From Bradyrhizobium sp. SZCCHNS1050 (GTDB taxonomy: Bacteria > Pseudomonadota > Alphaproteobacteria > Rhizobiales > Xanthobacteraceae), in NCBI RefSeq assembly GCF_032484785.1, contig NZ_JAUETR010000004.1, positions 124,001 to 188,000 of the forward strand: a stretch of 64,000 nucleotides of DNA, read 5' to 3'. The position numbers were made by a program, and so were the translations under genes. Under the pieces are notes generated by a model. That model saw nothing but the letters and a program-made list of their open reading frames with translations, ran no database searches and was not told the DNA's origin. This document shows, piece by piece, positions 52,652 to 61,557 of this stretch (position 1 is its first letter; each line of letters opens with the position of its first letter).

Positions 52652-53002
52652 TTAGGTCCGCGCCGCCGCGACGACGGTGACCTCGATCTTCACATCCGCG
52701 ATCATCTGCGCCTGCACCGTGGTGCGGACCGGCATCGGGTCCTTGAAGTGCCTGCGATAGGCCTCGTTGTAGGCGGCGAAATCCGCCTTGTCGGCGAGGT
52801 GCACCATGCAGGACACGATATCGTCGAGCGTCAGCCCCTCGCCGGCCAGCGTTTCCGCGATGTGCTTGAAGACGAGGTCGGTCTGCGCCGCGATGCCCTC
52901 GGGGATGCTGCCGTCATCGGCGACCGGAATCTCGCCGGACAGGAACACCAGGCCGCCGGCGCGGCGCACCAGCGAGAACGGCCATGAGGGGGCGTCGGAC
53001 AT
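52652..53002 (-). CDS. RidA/YjgF family protein (in D-amino acid operon)
   Basis: A 116-residue Rid protein (GGLVFLSGEIPVADDGSIPE, QTDLVFKHIAETLAGEGLTL, then YNEAYRRHFKDPMPVRTTVQ and IADVKIEVTVVAA). The conserved C-terminal Arg is present in PVRTT. Rid proteins deaminate imines such as those released by DadA-type oxidation, which gives a clear job next to dadA. ATG 53000-53002 follows GGAG at 9 nt. It lies 15 nt upstream of the DadA-like gene. Confidence 0.88.
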   Translation of the reverse strand: MSDAPSWPFSLVRRAGGLVFLSGEIPVADDGSIPEGIAAQTDLVFKHIAETLAGEGLTLDDIVSCMVHLADKADFAAYNEAYRRHFKDPMPVRTTVQAQMIADVKIEVTVVAAART

Positions 53003-53041
53003 CGTTAGTCGCTCCAAGATGTAGTGATCATGAGTGCCGCC

Positions 53042-54538
53042 TCAATCCCACGCCAAGAAGCCGGGCGTCTGCGCCAGCGGCGGCAGCGACGCGAGCCTTT
53101 CGAGATCGGGCCGGGGACGGCGCAGCTCGGCATCGTCGGCGAACGCGGCCTCCAGCGCCGCGGCAACGCCGAGCACCAGCGCGTCGCCGCCGCGGGGACC
53201 GACGATCTGCAGGCCGAACGGCAGGCCGTTGTCGTCGAGGCCGAGCGGCAGGCTCAGCGCGGGATGTCCGGCGAGGGTCACCGCGTAGGCGAGCGCCAAC
53301 CAGTGGAAGTACGACCGCGTCGGCACGCCGTCGATCTCCGCCGGATACAGCTCCGCCCACGGCCGCGGGCTCAAGGTGATGGTCGGGCTGATCAGCACGT
53401 CGTGGCGTGCGAAGAAGCCCTGATAGGCGCGATAGATGCGGGTCTGGTTGGCGCTCGCACGCGAAAAATCCTCGAGGCTGTAGCCGAGCCCCTCCTCGAC
53501 ATTGGCGCGCACGTTCGGCCCGAGCATGTCGGGCCGCTCGCGAAAATTCTTGCCGTGCTGGGTGAGGAACAGCGAGGCGCGCAGCACCGCAAAGGTCTCG
53601 TCGGCGCCGCTGCAATCCGGTGCGCCTTCCTGCGCGTCGGCAAACAGCGGCGCGATGCGCGACACCCGCGCGCGGAAGGCGCGGCGGATCAGTTGTTCGG
53701 TCGGCGCAAAGCCGAAATCCTCGGTGAAGGCGAGCCTGAGCTTGTTGAGTTCGACCGCCGGCGGCACGGCCCAGCGCGCAGGCGCGCCGCGCACGGCCTC
53801 GCCCGGCAGGGTGTAGGCGAGCGGATCGCGCGCATCGTCGCTCGCCATCACCGACAGCATCAGCGCGGTGTCGGCGACATCGCGCGCCATCGGCCCGTCG
53901 GTCGACAGGCACGACCAGCCATGGGCGCGCTTCTCGCTGGCGACGAGGCCGTAGGAGGGGCGCATGCCGACGATGCCGGAGAAGCCGGCCGGATTGCGCA
54001 AGCTGCCGCCGGTGTCTGACCCCGAGGCGAGCGGGGCCATGCCACAGGCGAGCGCGACCGCCGAGCCGCCGGAGGAGCCGGCGGCCGAGCGCGCGGGATC
54101 GAACGGGTTGCCGGTGGCGCCGAACACGGGATTGCGGGTGTTGCCGCCCGCCGCCCATTCCGGCGTGTTGGTCTTGCCGAAGATGATTGCGCCGGCGGCG
54201 CGCAGCCGGCCCACCGAGGCCTGGTCGACGGCCGGCACGTTGTCGGCCAGGATCGGGCTGCCATAGGTGGAGCGCATCCCGGCGGTGTCCTGGGTATCCT
54301 TGATCAGCACCGGCAGGCCGTGCAGCGCCCCCCGGTCCTCGCCCCTCACGATCTCGGCCTCGGCGACCTCGGCCGCCGCGCGGGCGGCCGGCTCGTCCAG
54401 GGTCACCACCGCGTTGACGGCCGGGTTCACCGCCGCAATCCGCTCCAGGCACGAGTCGAGCAGCGCGACCGGCGATATTGCCTTTGTTTTCAGCAGCTTG
54501 ACCAGCTCGACGGCCGTCTTGTCGCAAATCGATTCCAC
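53042..54538 (-). CDS. Amidase (amidase signature family)
   Basis: A 498-residue Ser-cisSer-Lys hydrolase. The triad is visible: Lys in LHGLPVLIKDTQDTAGM, cis-Ser and nucleophile Ser in SAAGSSGGSAVALACG and SGSDTGGSLRNPAGFSG. It hydrolyses an amide to an acid plus ammonia. Its position as first gene of an amidase-RidA-DadA operon suggests release of an amino acid, possibly D-configured, from an amide or N-acyl compound (inference). Start ATG 54536-54538. The regulator gene is divergent. Confidence 0.9.
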   Translation of the reverse strand: MESICDKTAVELVKLLKTKAISPVALLDSCLERIAAVNPAVNAVVTLDEPAARAAAEVAEAEIVRGEDRGALHGLPVLIKDTQDTAGMRSTYGSPILADNVPAVDQASVGRLRAAGAIIFGKTNTPEWAAGGNTRNPVFGATGNPFDPARSAAGSSGGSAVALACGMAPLASGSDTGGSLRNPAGFSGIVGMRPSYGLVASEKRAHGWSCLSTDGPMARDVADTALMLSVMASDDARDPLAYTLPGEAVRGAPARWAVPPAVELNKLRLAFTEDFGFAPTEQLIRRAFRARVSRIAPLFADAQEGAPDCSGADETFAVLRASLFLTQHGKNFRERPDMLGPNVRANVEEGLGYSLEDFSRASANQTRIYRAYQGFFARHDVLISPTITLSPRPWAELYPAEIDGVPTRSYFHWLALAYAVTLAGHPALSLPLGLDDNGLPFGLQIVGPRGGDALVLGVAAALEAAFADDAELRRPRPDLERLASLPPLAQTPGFLAWD

Positions 54539-54744
54539 GGGGCTTCTCTTTTCCGTTTCGGAAAACTATTTAGCATATAGGAAATCGAATGCACGACCCG
54601 AAAACGCATTGTTCCACCGCTGTCCACGCATGACCTTCGGACATTGGAGCACCCGATTGAATTTCCTGCTCTATGGGCCGAGATTGTCCGGGCTGCTCGG
54701 CTCTCGACACGCCTGATCCGCTAACGGATTTTCCGGAGATCGCT

Positions 54745-55410
54745 TTGACAGATACCGCCATCAGCGCGTCGACCGAAGGCCCCCACTCCCAGCTCGGCCA
54801 GTGCCTGAAGGCGGCCCGGCAGGCGCGCGGGCTGACCCTGAAGCAGGTCGCCGAAAAGACCGGCATGGCGCTGTCGACGCTGTCCAAGGTCGAAAACGGC
54901 CTGATGTCGCTGACCTATGACAAGCTGCTGCAGCTCACCTCGGGCCTGCAGATGGACATCGCCGAGCTATTCAGCCCGACGACGCCGCGCCCCGAGGCGG
55001 GTCGCCCGGTGACCGCCCGCCGCAGCGTCAGCCGCGCCGGCCAGGGCCAGATCGTCAACACCAGGTTCTACACCTACACCTATCAATGCACCGACCTGAT
55101 CGGAAAGCGCATGGTGCCGATGATCGCCGAGGTGCGCGCCCGCACGCTCGAGGAGTTCGGCCCCCTGCTCCGCCACAGCGGCGAGGAGTATTTCCTCGTC
55201 ACCCGCGGCACCATCGCCGTGCACACCGAATTCTACGCCCCGGAGATCCTGCACGAGGGCGACGGCATGTATCTCGACAGCACCATGGGCCACGCCTACC
55301 TCAACGCCGGCGATGCCGACTCCGCGCAGGGTGTGTGTCTCTGTACGAGTGAGCAGGCCGATCTGTTCGAGCAGCTGCACCGGATTGCGAAGAAGGATGC
55401 GGTGGAGTGA
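54745..55410 (+). CDS. XRE-cupin transcriptional regulator
   Basis: A 221-residue regulator: HTH_3 domain (~15-75, LKAARQARGLTLKQVAEKTG, then MALSTLSKVENGLMSLTYDK) and C-terminal cupin (~125-210, LLRHSGEEYFLVTRGTIAVH, HEGDGMYLDSTMGHAYLNAG). The start TTG 54745-54747 lies 7 nt after GGAG. Regulators of this type usually bind the small molecule handled by the adjacent operon; here that is amidase-RidA-DadA, divergent across ~206 bp. Confidence 0.85.
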   Translation: MTDTAISASTEGPHSQLGQCLKAARQARGLTLKQVAEKTGMALSTLSKVENGLMSLTYDKLLQLTSGLQMDIAELFSPTTPRPEAGRPVTARRSVSRAGQGQIVNTRFYTYTYQCTDLIGKRMVPMIAEVRARTLEEFGPLLRHSGEEYFLVTRGTIAVHTEFYAPEILHEGDGMYLDSTMGHAYLNAGDADSAQGVCLCTSEQADLFEQLHRIAKKDAVE

Positions 55411-55467
55411 GGTGAAGCCTCCGGCGTAACCCAGCGCACTCGCTGGGGCCCACAACTGAAAGTGCCC

Positions 55468-55790
55468 TCAGCAGCAGAGCGACTTCCGCAAGCTCACGAC
55501 AGACGGCTGATGCTTCTCCACTCCCACCGAGCAGCGGAGGTGCGAAAGACCACAGCTACTAAGCCGGTCGGCACCGGCTCGTTCGCGGGACCTGTCATTG
55601 GGTCCAAACGATCGCGAGTGGCTCACGAGCCTGCCAGAAACCGTTCGCACCACAACCGGTGCGCCGATCTCTTTCCACAAGCGACTGATGCGCGCCTTGT
55701 CAGCGCCCGGCTCGACATCGACCCGCACGTAGAACGCGCCCGTCTCGTCTCTCGATATACCGACGGACTCGACCTCCGAAGCGCTGCAAT
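55468..55790 (-). other. Possible gene remnant
   Basis: A minus-strand open stretch reads ETGAFYVRVDVEPGADKARI, then SRLWKEIGAPVVVRTVSGRL, before turning into low-complexity sequence. The first part looks protein-like, but there is no start context and the frame upstream is closed by stops. It may be the decayed end of an unrecognised gene. The rest of 55411-55994 holds nothing else I recognise. Confidence 0.3.
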
Positions 55791-55994
55791 CATCCGATGG
55801 ACGACTGTCTCAAGCCCAAGTCCCGACCCGACGGGCGACTCGGCCCTTGCCTCCCCACGCCCTGGGCCCCCAATCATGGGCCAAGGTCGATGCGCGGAGA
55901 TTCTCATTTCACGAGACGCCTCAAGCACATCACCCCTGTCCAGTCCGTCCGGCGAAAATATTCCGCTTTCTCATTTTCAGAAATCATGATTGAG

Positions 55995-56412
55995 TGCAGC
56001 CGTCCCGCCTCGGCACGAGGGGCGTATCGCGATCGTCACGGCACGCGGGGTGGGATGCGGTGGGCGCGGCGGTTCGCAGCATGACGAAGGTCATGCGGAC
56101 GAACGAAGCCGTTGCGCCGGCGAAATCGTAGGGTCCTGGCCTCCCGATGCTGAGGCCAAGCTCGCGACAACGCGTTCGCGTTGCGCGGGTGACGGGGGCA
56201 AGACAGCCGGTCCCCGGGGAGAGGACGTATAAGCCGGAAAACCATCGCGCGGGGAATGCCGGGATGTCTCGGCTGAACCTGTGGTTCCTGCCGCCTGCAT
56301 TCTTGTTCGCAGGCGGGCCATGGGTGCGGCCAGCACCCGGCATTCCCCGCGCCCTCGTCGTCGAGAGGGCGAAACGACCGGCACAGCTCGGGCGCCCTGC
56401 GCGCCGCGAGGC
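55995..56412. repeat. ~400-bp structured dispersed repeat, copy 2
   Basis: Homologous along its length to 3805-4205. In the core, GCGCGGGGAATGCCGGG (56247-56263) pairs perfectly with CCCGGCATTCCCCGCGC (56336-56352). Enclosed hairpins are CCGCCTGC/GCAGGCGG (56291-56316) and GGGTGC/GCACCC (56322-56338). Several pairs differ from copy 1 on both sides at once. It ends 74 bp before the end of the histidine kinase gene. The two copies are in the same orientation. Confidence 0.75.
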
Positions 56413-56485
56413 GGAAAGGACTTGCCCGGACGGCGCTGTCGATCGGGGCGAACACGGGATCGCTCACCGCATGATCGCTGAGGGC

Positions 56486-59074
56486 TCACGTCGCCTTCCT
56501 GCCGGCCAGGGCCGAGACGATCGCCTCCGACAATTGGCCGAGCCGGAACGGCTTGGCGAGCAGCCTGCTCGTCGCGCGGAAATCTTCCGGCACCAGCGAG
56601 GGGTCGGCGAAGCCGGACATGAAGACGATCGGCAGCTCAGGCCATCGGCGGCGCACCTCGCGCGCCAGGTCGATGCCGGTCATGGCATCCGGCAGCAGAA
56701 TGTCGGTCAGCAGCAGCGCGAACGGGTCCGACCGCTCCAGCGCGGCGATCGCGGCTGCCGCATGGGTGACGACGACCGGGCTGTAGCCCATCGACGTCAG
56801 CATGGTCGATGCCATCGCGCCGACCAGCGGATTGTCCTCGACCACCAGGATCCGCTCGCCGGTCTGCGGCCGCGCCAGCCGCGCCGCACCGGCGCGCGCG
56901 CGGCCCGTGGCGCCCGGCCCCGCGCTCGGCAGATACAGCGTGACGCAGGTGCCTTCCGCCACCCGGCTGTCGATCAGCACCGTGCCGCCCGATTGCCGCG
57001 CAAAGCCATAGACCATGCTGAGGCCGAGGCCGCTGCCCTTGCCGAATTCCTTGGTGGTGAAAAACGGCTCGAAGGCGCGGCGCGCGATCTCGGGCGGCAT
57101 GCCGGCCCCAAGGTCCGACACCGCGATCGTCACGTAGTCCCCGGGCATGATGCGCTCGTCGCCGTCGTCGAGCGGCTGGTCGAGCACGGCATTCGTCGTC
57201 GCGATCGTCAGGCGCCCGCCGCCGTCCATCGCGTCCCGCGCATTGAGCGCCAAATTGAGCAGCGCGTTCTGCAATTGCGTCGGATCGATCAGGCAGTGCC
57301 ACAGCATCGGGTCCTGCGCCAATTCGATCTCGATGTTCTCGCCGAGCGTCCGCTGCAGGATGGTCGTCATGCCGTTGACGAGCTGGTTCACGTCGGTGAC
57401 CTGCGGCTGCAGCGCCTGCTTGCGGGCGAAGGCGAGCAGCCGGCGGTTGAGATCGGCGACCCGCTCCGCCGCCTCGATCGCCCGCTCGACCATGCTGCGA
57501 CGGGAGCTTTCGCCGGGCGTGAGCGCGTCGAGCAGCAGATCGAGATTGCCGAGCGTCGCCGCCAGCATGTTGTTGGAGTCGTGCGCGATGCCTCCCGCCA
57601 ACTGGCCGATGGCCTCCATCTTCTGCGCCTGACGCAGTTCGTCCTCGATGCGCTTGCGCTCGGTGATGTCGACCGACAGCACGAAATAGCCGCGCACCGT
57701 GCCATCCTGGCTGCGATCCGGCACGCGAATGGTCTCGCACCAGCGTTCACGGCCGTCGGGAAACGCGATCTTCTCCTCACCGCCCGCGGTTCGGCCGGCC
57801 AGCGCGGCCTCGATCTTCGGCCTCACCTCGTCTCGCCGCGCGGGGTCGATGTAGTCGTCGATCCGCCGGCTGCGACCGACCCCGCTGGACGGCTGCGCAT
57901 ACCATTCGCGCGCGACGCGGTTGGCATAGCGGATGTCACCATCGGCGCCGACCTGGACGATCAGCGCGGGCACGTTCTCCGTGACCAGCAGATGCTGCTC
58001 GAAACTGTCGCGCAGCGCCTGCTCGGAGGCCGCGCGCAGCCGCCATTGCCGCGCCAGGACGAGGCCGAATCCGGCGATCAGCAGATTGAGGCCGGCGGCG
58101 ATGGCGCTGTAGTACAGCGCATTGTTCTTCCAGCCGGCCAGATACTCGACCGGGTCGCGCGCCACGGTCACCACCAGCGGCAGGCCGGCGACGCGCCGAT
58201 AGCTGATGCTCCGCGACGTCCCGTCCGTCATGCCGCTGCCCTCGAAGCTGCCGTGAGGCGCCTGCGGGAGATAGAGGCTGAACAGGCGATTGGACCCGAC
58301 GTTGCGGCCGGCGAAATCGTCGGCATGCGGCGAGCGCAGCAGGATCGTGCCGTCGTCGCGATAGAGCGTCACCGTTCCGCGCTGCCCCACGTTCAGCGAC
58401 AGGAAGAACTGCCGCAGATTCTCGTAGTCCACCGCCACGACGATCACGCCGGCAAATCGTCCGTCCGGCATCATCAAGGCGCGGCTGACCGCGATGAACC
58501 GACCCCTGTTCACGCGCGAGGCCACCGGCACGTCGATGAAGAGACCGCGGCCGGGGTCATCGCGCTGGACCTTGTAATAGGCCCGATCGGCGAAATTGTT
58601 CTCACGGCCGGGAACTCCGTTGCCGGCGCTGTCGCCGAGCAGATTGCCGTCCGCATCCAGCACGACGATGCCGCCCGCGGCGGGGTACGGCACCACCCTG
58701 CGCTTCAACTCGCCGATCAGGGCCGGATTGCCGGCAGTGAGCAGCGATGGGTCCTGCTTGAGACTGTCGATCGTCGTGTTCAAGAGCACGTCGACGCCCT
58801 GGATGTTGCGCAACATGTATTCTTCGAGCGCGCGGGCGAGATCTCCGTTGGCGGCCTCGGTGGTCCGATAGGTCTCCCGATAGTTGACGGAAAGCATGTG
58901 GGCCACGAAGGCATCACACAGCAGCGCCAGCACGAGGCCACTCAGCACGATGATCCACGGAGTCCAGCGCCGGTCCATCCAGGAGCCGGACGCGAACCTC
59001 GTCCAGGCGTCGACGATGCCTTCCTGCCGCGGACCGCGCCGATGGTCGGCTCTCGCTTTGATCTGGTCCGGCAT
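56486..59074 (-). CDS. Hybrid sensor histidine kinase
   Basis: An 862-residue membrane sensor. TM1 at ~38-59 (WIIVLSGLVLALLCDAFVAH), a periplasmic dCache-type domain (~60-310) and TM2 (~320-342, YSAIAAGLNLLIAGFGLVLA) precede a PAS domain (~365-485, with DITERKRIEDEL). HisKA follows with the phospho-His in LAGGIAHDSNNMLAATLGNL, where the usual HDFNN reads HDSNN. HATPase_c has NALLNLALNARDAMDGGG and GKGSGLGLSMVYGF. A C-terminal receiver (~735-855) has ERILVVEDNPLVGAM, Asp in LLLTDILLP and Lys in LLAKPF. Start ATG 59074 lacks a clear ribosome site. Signal unknown. Confidence 0.9.
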   Translation of the reverse strand: MPDQIKARADHRRGPRQEGIVDAWTRFASGSWMDRRWTPWIIVLSGLVLALLCDAFVAHMLSVNYRETYRTTEAANGDLARALEEYMLRNIQGVDVLLNTTIDSLKQDPSLLTAGNPALIGELKRRVVPYPAAGGIVVLDADGNLLGDSAGNGVPGRENNFADRAYYKVQRDDPGRGLFIDVPVASRVNRGRFIAVSRALMMPDGRFAGVIVVAVDYENLRQFFLSLNVGQRGTVTLYRDDGTILLRSPHADDFAGRNVGSNRLFSLYLPQAPHGSFEGSGMTDGTSRSISYRRVAGLPLVVTVARDPVEYLAGWKNNALYYSAIAAGLNLLIAGFGLVLARQWRLRAASEQALRDSFEQHLLVTENVPALIVQVGADGDIRYANRVAREWYAQPSSGVGRSRRIDDYIDPARRDEVRPKIEAALAGRTAGGEEKIAFPDGRERWCETIRVPDRSQDGTVRGYFVLSVDITERKRIEDELRQAQKMEAIGQLAGGIAHDSNNMLAATLGNLDLLLDALTPGESSRRSMVERAIEAAERVADLNRRLLAFARKQALQPQVTDVNQLVNGMTTILQRTLGENIEIELAQDPMLWHCLIDPTQLQNALLNLALNARDAMDGGGRLTIATTNAVLDQPLDDGDERIMPGDYVTIAVSDLGAGMPPEIARRAFEPFFTTKEFGKGSGLGLSMVYGFARQSGGTVLIDSRVAEGTCVTLYLPSAGPGATGRARAGAARLARPQTGERILVVEDNPLVGAMASTMLTSMGYSPVVVTHAAAAIAALERSDPFALLLTDILLPDAMTGIDLAREVRRRWPELPIVFMSGFADPSLVPEDFRATSRLLAKPFRLGQLSEAIVSALAGRKAT

Positions 59075-59287
59075 GGCGTCGAATTCAGGAGGTCGTCGGG
59101 CGGTTTGATTGCGAATCGATCTGCGCAGGGAGCATCGGCGAAGGTCCGGATTGTGCCGAATTCCGCGTCTCCAGGCGCGTCGCGATCCATATCGCGGGCG
59201 CTCGATAGCACGGTTTGCCGGGGCGTGTCATCGGCACCCGCCAAGCGCTGCGGCGGTCGCGGAGGGGCTCGACGCGTCAAGACGCGA

Positions 59288-60796
59288 TCAAAGCTGGTGC
59301 TCGAACGCCTCGCGCTCGGCGCGGCTCAGATGCAGGCCATGCTTGGTGCGCCGGTCGAGGACGTCGGCGGCCGTGACGGCCCACTCCTGCTCGCGCAGGA
59401 AAACGAGCTCGCGCTCATAGAACGAGGCACCGAAATGGCGGCCGAGATCGCCGACGTTGCGGGACGCTCCGAGCAGGTCGCGCGCGCGGGTGCCGTAGAG
59501 CCGCGCATAGTGCGCCACTACATCGCGCGGCAATCCCGGATAGGCGCCCGCGAGATCAGCGAGGAACTGATCGAATGGCACGCCAAAATCGCCGCCCGGA
59601 AGACGCGCGTCCGCCGTCCATGCCGGCGCCATCTGCGGAAACCACGGCGCGAGACGTTCCATTGCCTGCTCGGCGAGCCGGCGAAACGTCGTGATCTTGC
59701 CGCCGAAGATCGACAGCAACGGCGGCTGTCCGGGCGCACCATGCATCTCGAACACGTAGTCGCGCGTCACCGCCGACGGATTGTCGGCGTTGTCATCGTA
59801 GAGCGGCCGCACCCCGGAGAAGGCGTGAATGATATCACCCTTGCCCGGCGCGGCCCGGAAATAGCGCTTGAGCACGGCGAGCAGATAGTCGATCTCGGCA
59901 CCATCGACAGCGACGTCGTCTGCGCGACCGTCATGCACGATGTCGGTGGTCCCGATCAGCGCCAGGTCGGTCTCATAGGGATTGACGAAGATCACGCGGC
60001 GGTCGGTGTTCTGCAGCAGATAGGCCTGCGATCCGCTCCAGAATTTTGGCACCACGAGATGGCTGCCCTTTACGAGCCGCACATTGTGCGCGGAGTTGAG
60101 CCCGGCGACACCCTGCACCACGTCCTGCACCCAGGGACCAGCGGCATTCACCAGCGCCTTCGTTCGGACGATCTGAACCTCGCCGTCTTCGGAGCGCATC
60201 TCCAGACGCCAGGCATCGCCCTCACGCCGTGCACTCACGGCGCGGGTGCGCGGCAGGATGATGGCTCCCTTTTGCGCGGCATCGACGAGATTGAGGATCA
60301 CCAGCCGGGCATCGTCGACCCAGCAGTCCGAATATTCGAAGCCGCGCCGGAACTCGGGGCGCAGCGGCGCGCCCTCCGGCTCGTGCGCGAGATCGACGTT
60401 GCGGCTCGCCGGCAGCTGCTTGCGGCCGCCGAGATGGTCGTAGAGGAACAGCCCGGTGCGCACCAGCCAGGCGGGACGCTGCTCCGGCGAGTGCGGCAGC
60501 ACGAAGCGCATCGGCCAGATGATGTGCGGCGCCGAGGCCAACAGCACCTCGCGCTCGATCAGCGCTTCGCGCACCAGGCGGAATTCGTAGTACTCCAGAT
60601 AGCGCAAGCCGCCATGGATCAGCTTGCCCGATCGCGACGAGGTGCCTTGCGCAAAATCGTCCTTCTCGCACAGCAGCACCTTCAGGCCGCGGCCGGCGGC
60701 ATCTCGGGCGATACCAGCGCCATTGATGCCGCCGCCGATCACGGCGAGGTCCAACAGACCGTGATCGGTTCCGCTGCGTGAGACCGTCGCATTCAT
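59288..60796 (-). CDS. glpD: Glycerol-3-phosphate dehydrogenase (FAD)
   Basis: A 502-residue flavoprotein oxidising glycerol-3-phosphate to dihydroxyacetone phosphate at the membrane. FAD motif LDLAVIGGGINGAGIARDAA, the glpD signature GTSSRSGKLIHGGLRYLEYY, GTTDIVHDGRADDVAV and FSGVRPLYDD are all present. Last gene of a same-strand run with aldolase, 2-hydroxyacid dehydrogenase and FGGY kinase; its ATG overlaps the aldolase stop by 4 nt. A polyol-phosphate dehydrogenase of the EryB type is a possible alternative given the operon. Confidence 0.88.
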   Translation of the reverse strand: MNATVSRSGTDHGLLDLAVIGGGINGAGIARDAAGRGLKVLLCEKDDFAQGTSSRSGKLIHGGLRYLEYYEFRLVREALIEREVLLASAPHIIWPMRFVLPHSPEQRPAWLVRTGLFLYDHLGGRKQLPASRNVDLAHEPEGAPLRPEFRRGFEYSDCWVDDARLVILNLVDAAQKGAIILPRTRAVSARREGDAWRLEMRSEDGEVQIVRTKALVNAAGPWVQDVVQGVAGLNSAHNVRLVKGSHLVVPKFWSGSQAYLLQNTDRRVIFVNPYETDLALIGTTDIVHDGRADDVAVDGAEIDYLLAVLKRYFRAAPGKGDIIHAFSGVRPLYDDNADNPSAVTRDYVFEMHGAPGQPPLLSIFGGKITTFRRLAEQAMERLAPWFPQMAPAWTADARLPGGDFGVPFDQFLADLAGAYPGLPRDVVAHYARLYGTRARDLLGASRNVGDLGRHFGASFYERELVFLREQEWAVTAADVLDRRTKHGLHLSRAEREAFEHQL

Positions 60797-61539
60797 CGCT
60801 TGCTGCTGCGCTTCTTCTCTGGCTTGCTGCGCGCAGCGGCACGCGCCTTCGTCGCAGCCTTGGCCGGCTTTGCCGCTTTCGCCTTCGGCTCCTGCAGGCC
60901 ATAGGTCGAAAAGCCCTGCGCCGTCTCGGCGATCTCGGCGTCACCCAGAATGTGCGGCTGGCCGAGGGCGAGCGACAGGTAGTACTGCTTCGCGATGGTC
61001 TCGAGCTCGACCGCAAGCCACATCGCCTTGTCGAGGTTGGCGCCGACCGCGATCATGCCGTGATTGGCCAGCAGGCAGCCGTTGCGGCCTTCCAGCGCCT
61101 CCAGCGCAAGCTCGGACAATTCGGCCGTGCCGAACCGCGCATAGCCGGCGCAGCGGATGTCGGTGCCGCCGAACGCCGCCATCATGTAGTGGCAGGCCGG
61201 GATCGGCTTGCGCGCGATGGCGAGCACGGTGGCATAGGTGGAATGCGTGTGAACGACGCCGCCGACATCCGGACGGCCGCGCATGATGTCGAGATGAAAG
61301 CGCCATTCCGTCGAGGGCTTCAACGGCCCCTCCCAGGAACCGTATTCACCCTCGAGCGGCATCGAGGCGATCATCTCCGGCTTCATCGAGTCATAGGGCG
61401 TCGCCGAGGGCGTGATCAGCATGCGGTCCTTGTAGCGGGCGGAAATGTTGCCCGAAGTGCCCTGGTTCAGCCCCGACGCATTCATCCATCGGCATTTGGC
61501 GATGATGTTCTCGCGGATCAGCCGTTCCTCGCGATTCAT
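60793..61539 (-). CDS. Class II aldolase/adducin family protein
   Basis: A 248-residue Zn-dependent sugar-phosphate aldolase. GLNQGTSGNISARYKDRMLI binds phosphate. The Zn ligands appear in VVHTHSTYATVLA (H-x-H) and LLANHGMIAVGANLDKAM. A basic C-terminal tail (AAKPAKAATKARAAARSKPE) is unusual for the family. It is related to L-fuculose-phosphate and rhamnulose-phosphate aldolases, which would yield dihydroxyacetone phosphate plus an aldehyde. Overlaps glpD by 4 nt. Confidence 0.85.
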   Translation of the reverse strand: MNREERLIRENIIAKCRWMNASGLNQGTSGNISARYKDRMLITPSATPYDSMKPEMIASMPLEGEYGSWEGPLKPSTEWRFHLDIMRGRPDVGGVVHTHSTYATVLAIARKPIPACHYMMAAFGGTDIRCAGYARFGTAELSELALEALEGRNGCLLANHGMIAVGANLDKAMWLAVELETIAKQYYLSLALGQPHILGDAEIAETAQGFSTYGLQEPKAKAAKPAKAATKARAAARSKPEKKRSSKR

Positions 61540-61557
61540 GTCGAAAACCTTTCGTCG

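Noticed and set aside
56147-60781. A very long open frame on the plus strand opposite the histidine kinase and glpD
   Set aside because: It is antisense to two well-supported genes, has Arg/Asp/Ala-rich composition typical of GC-rich shadow frames, and contains no recognisable domain.
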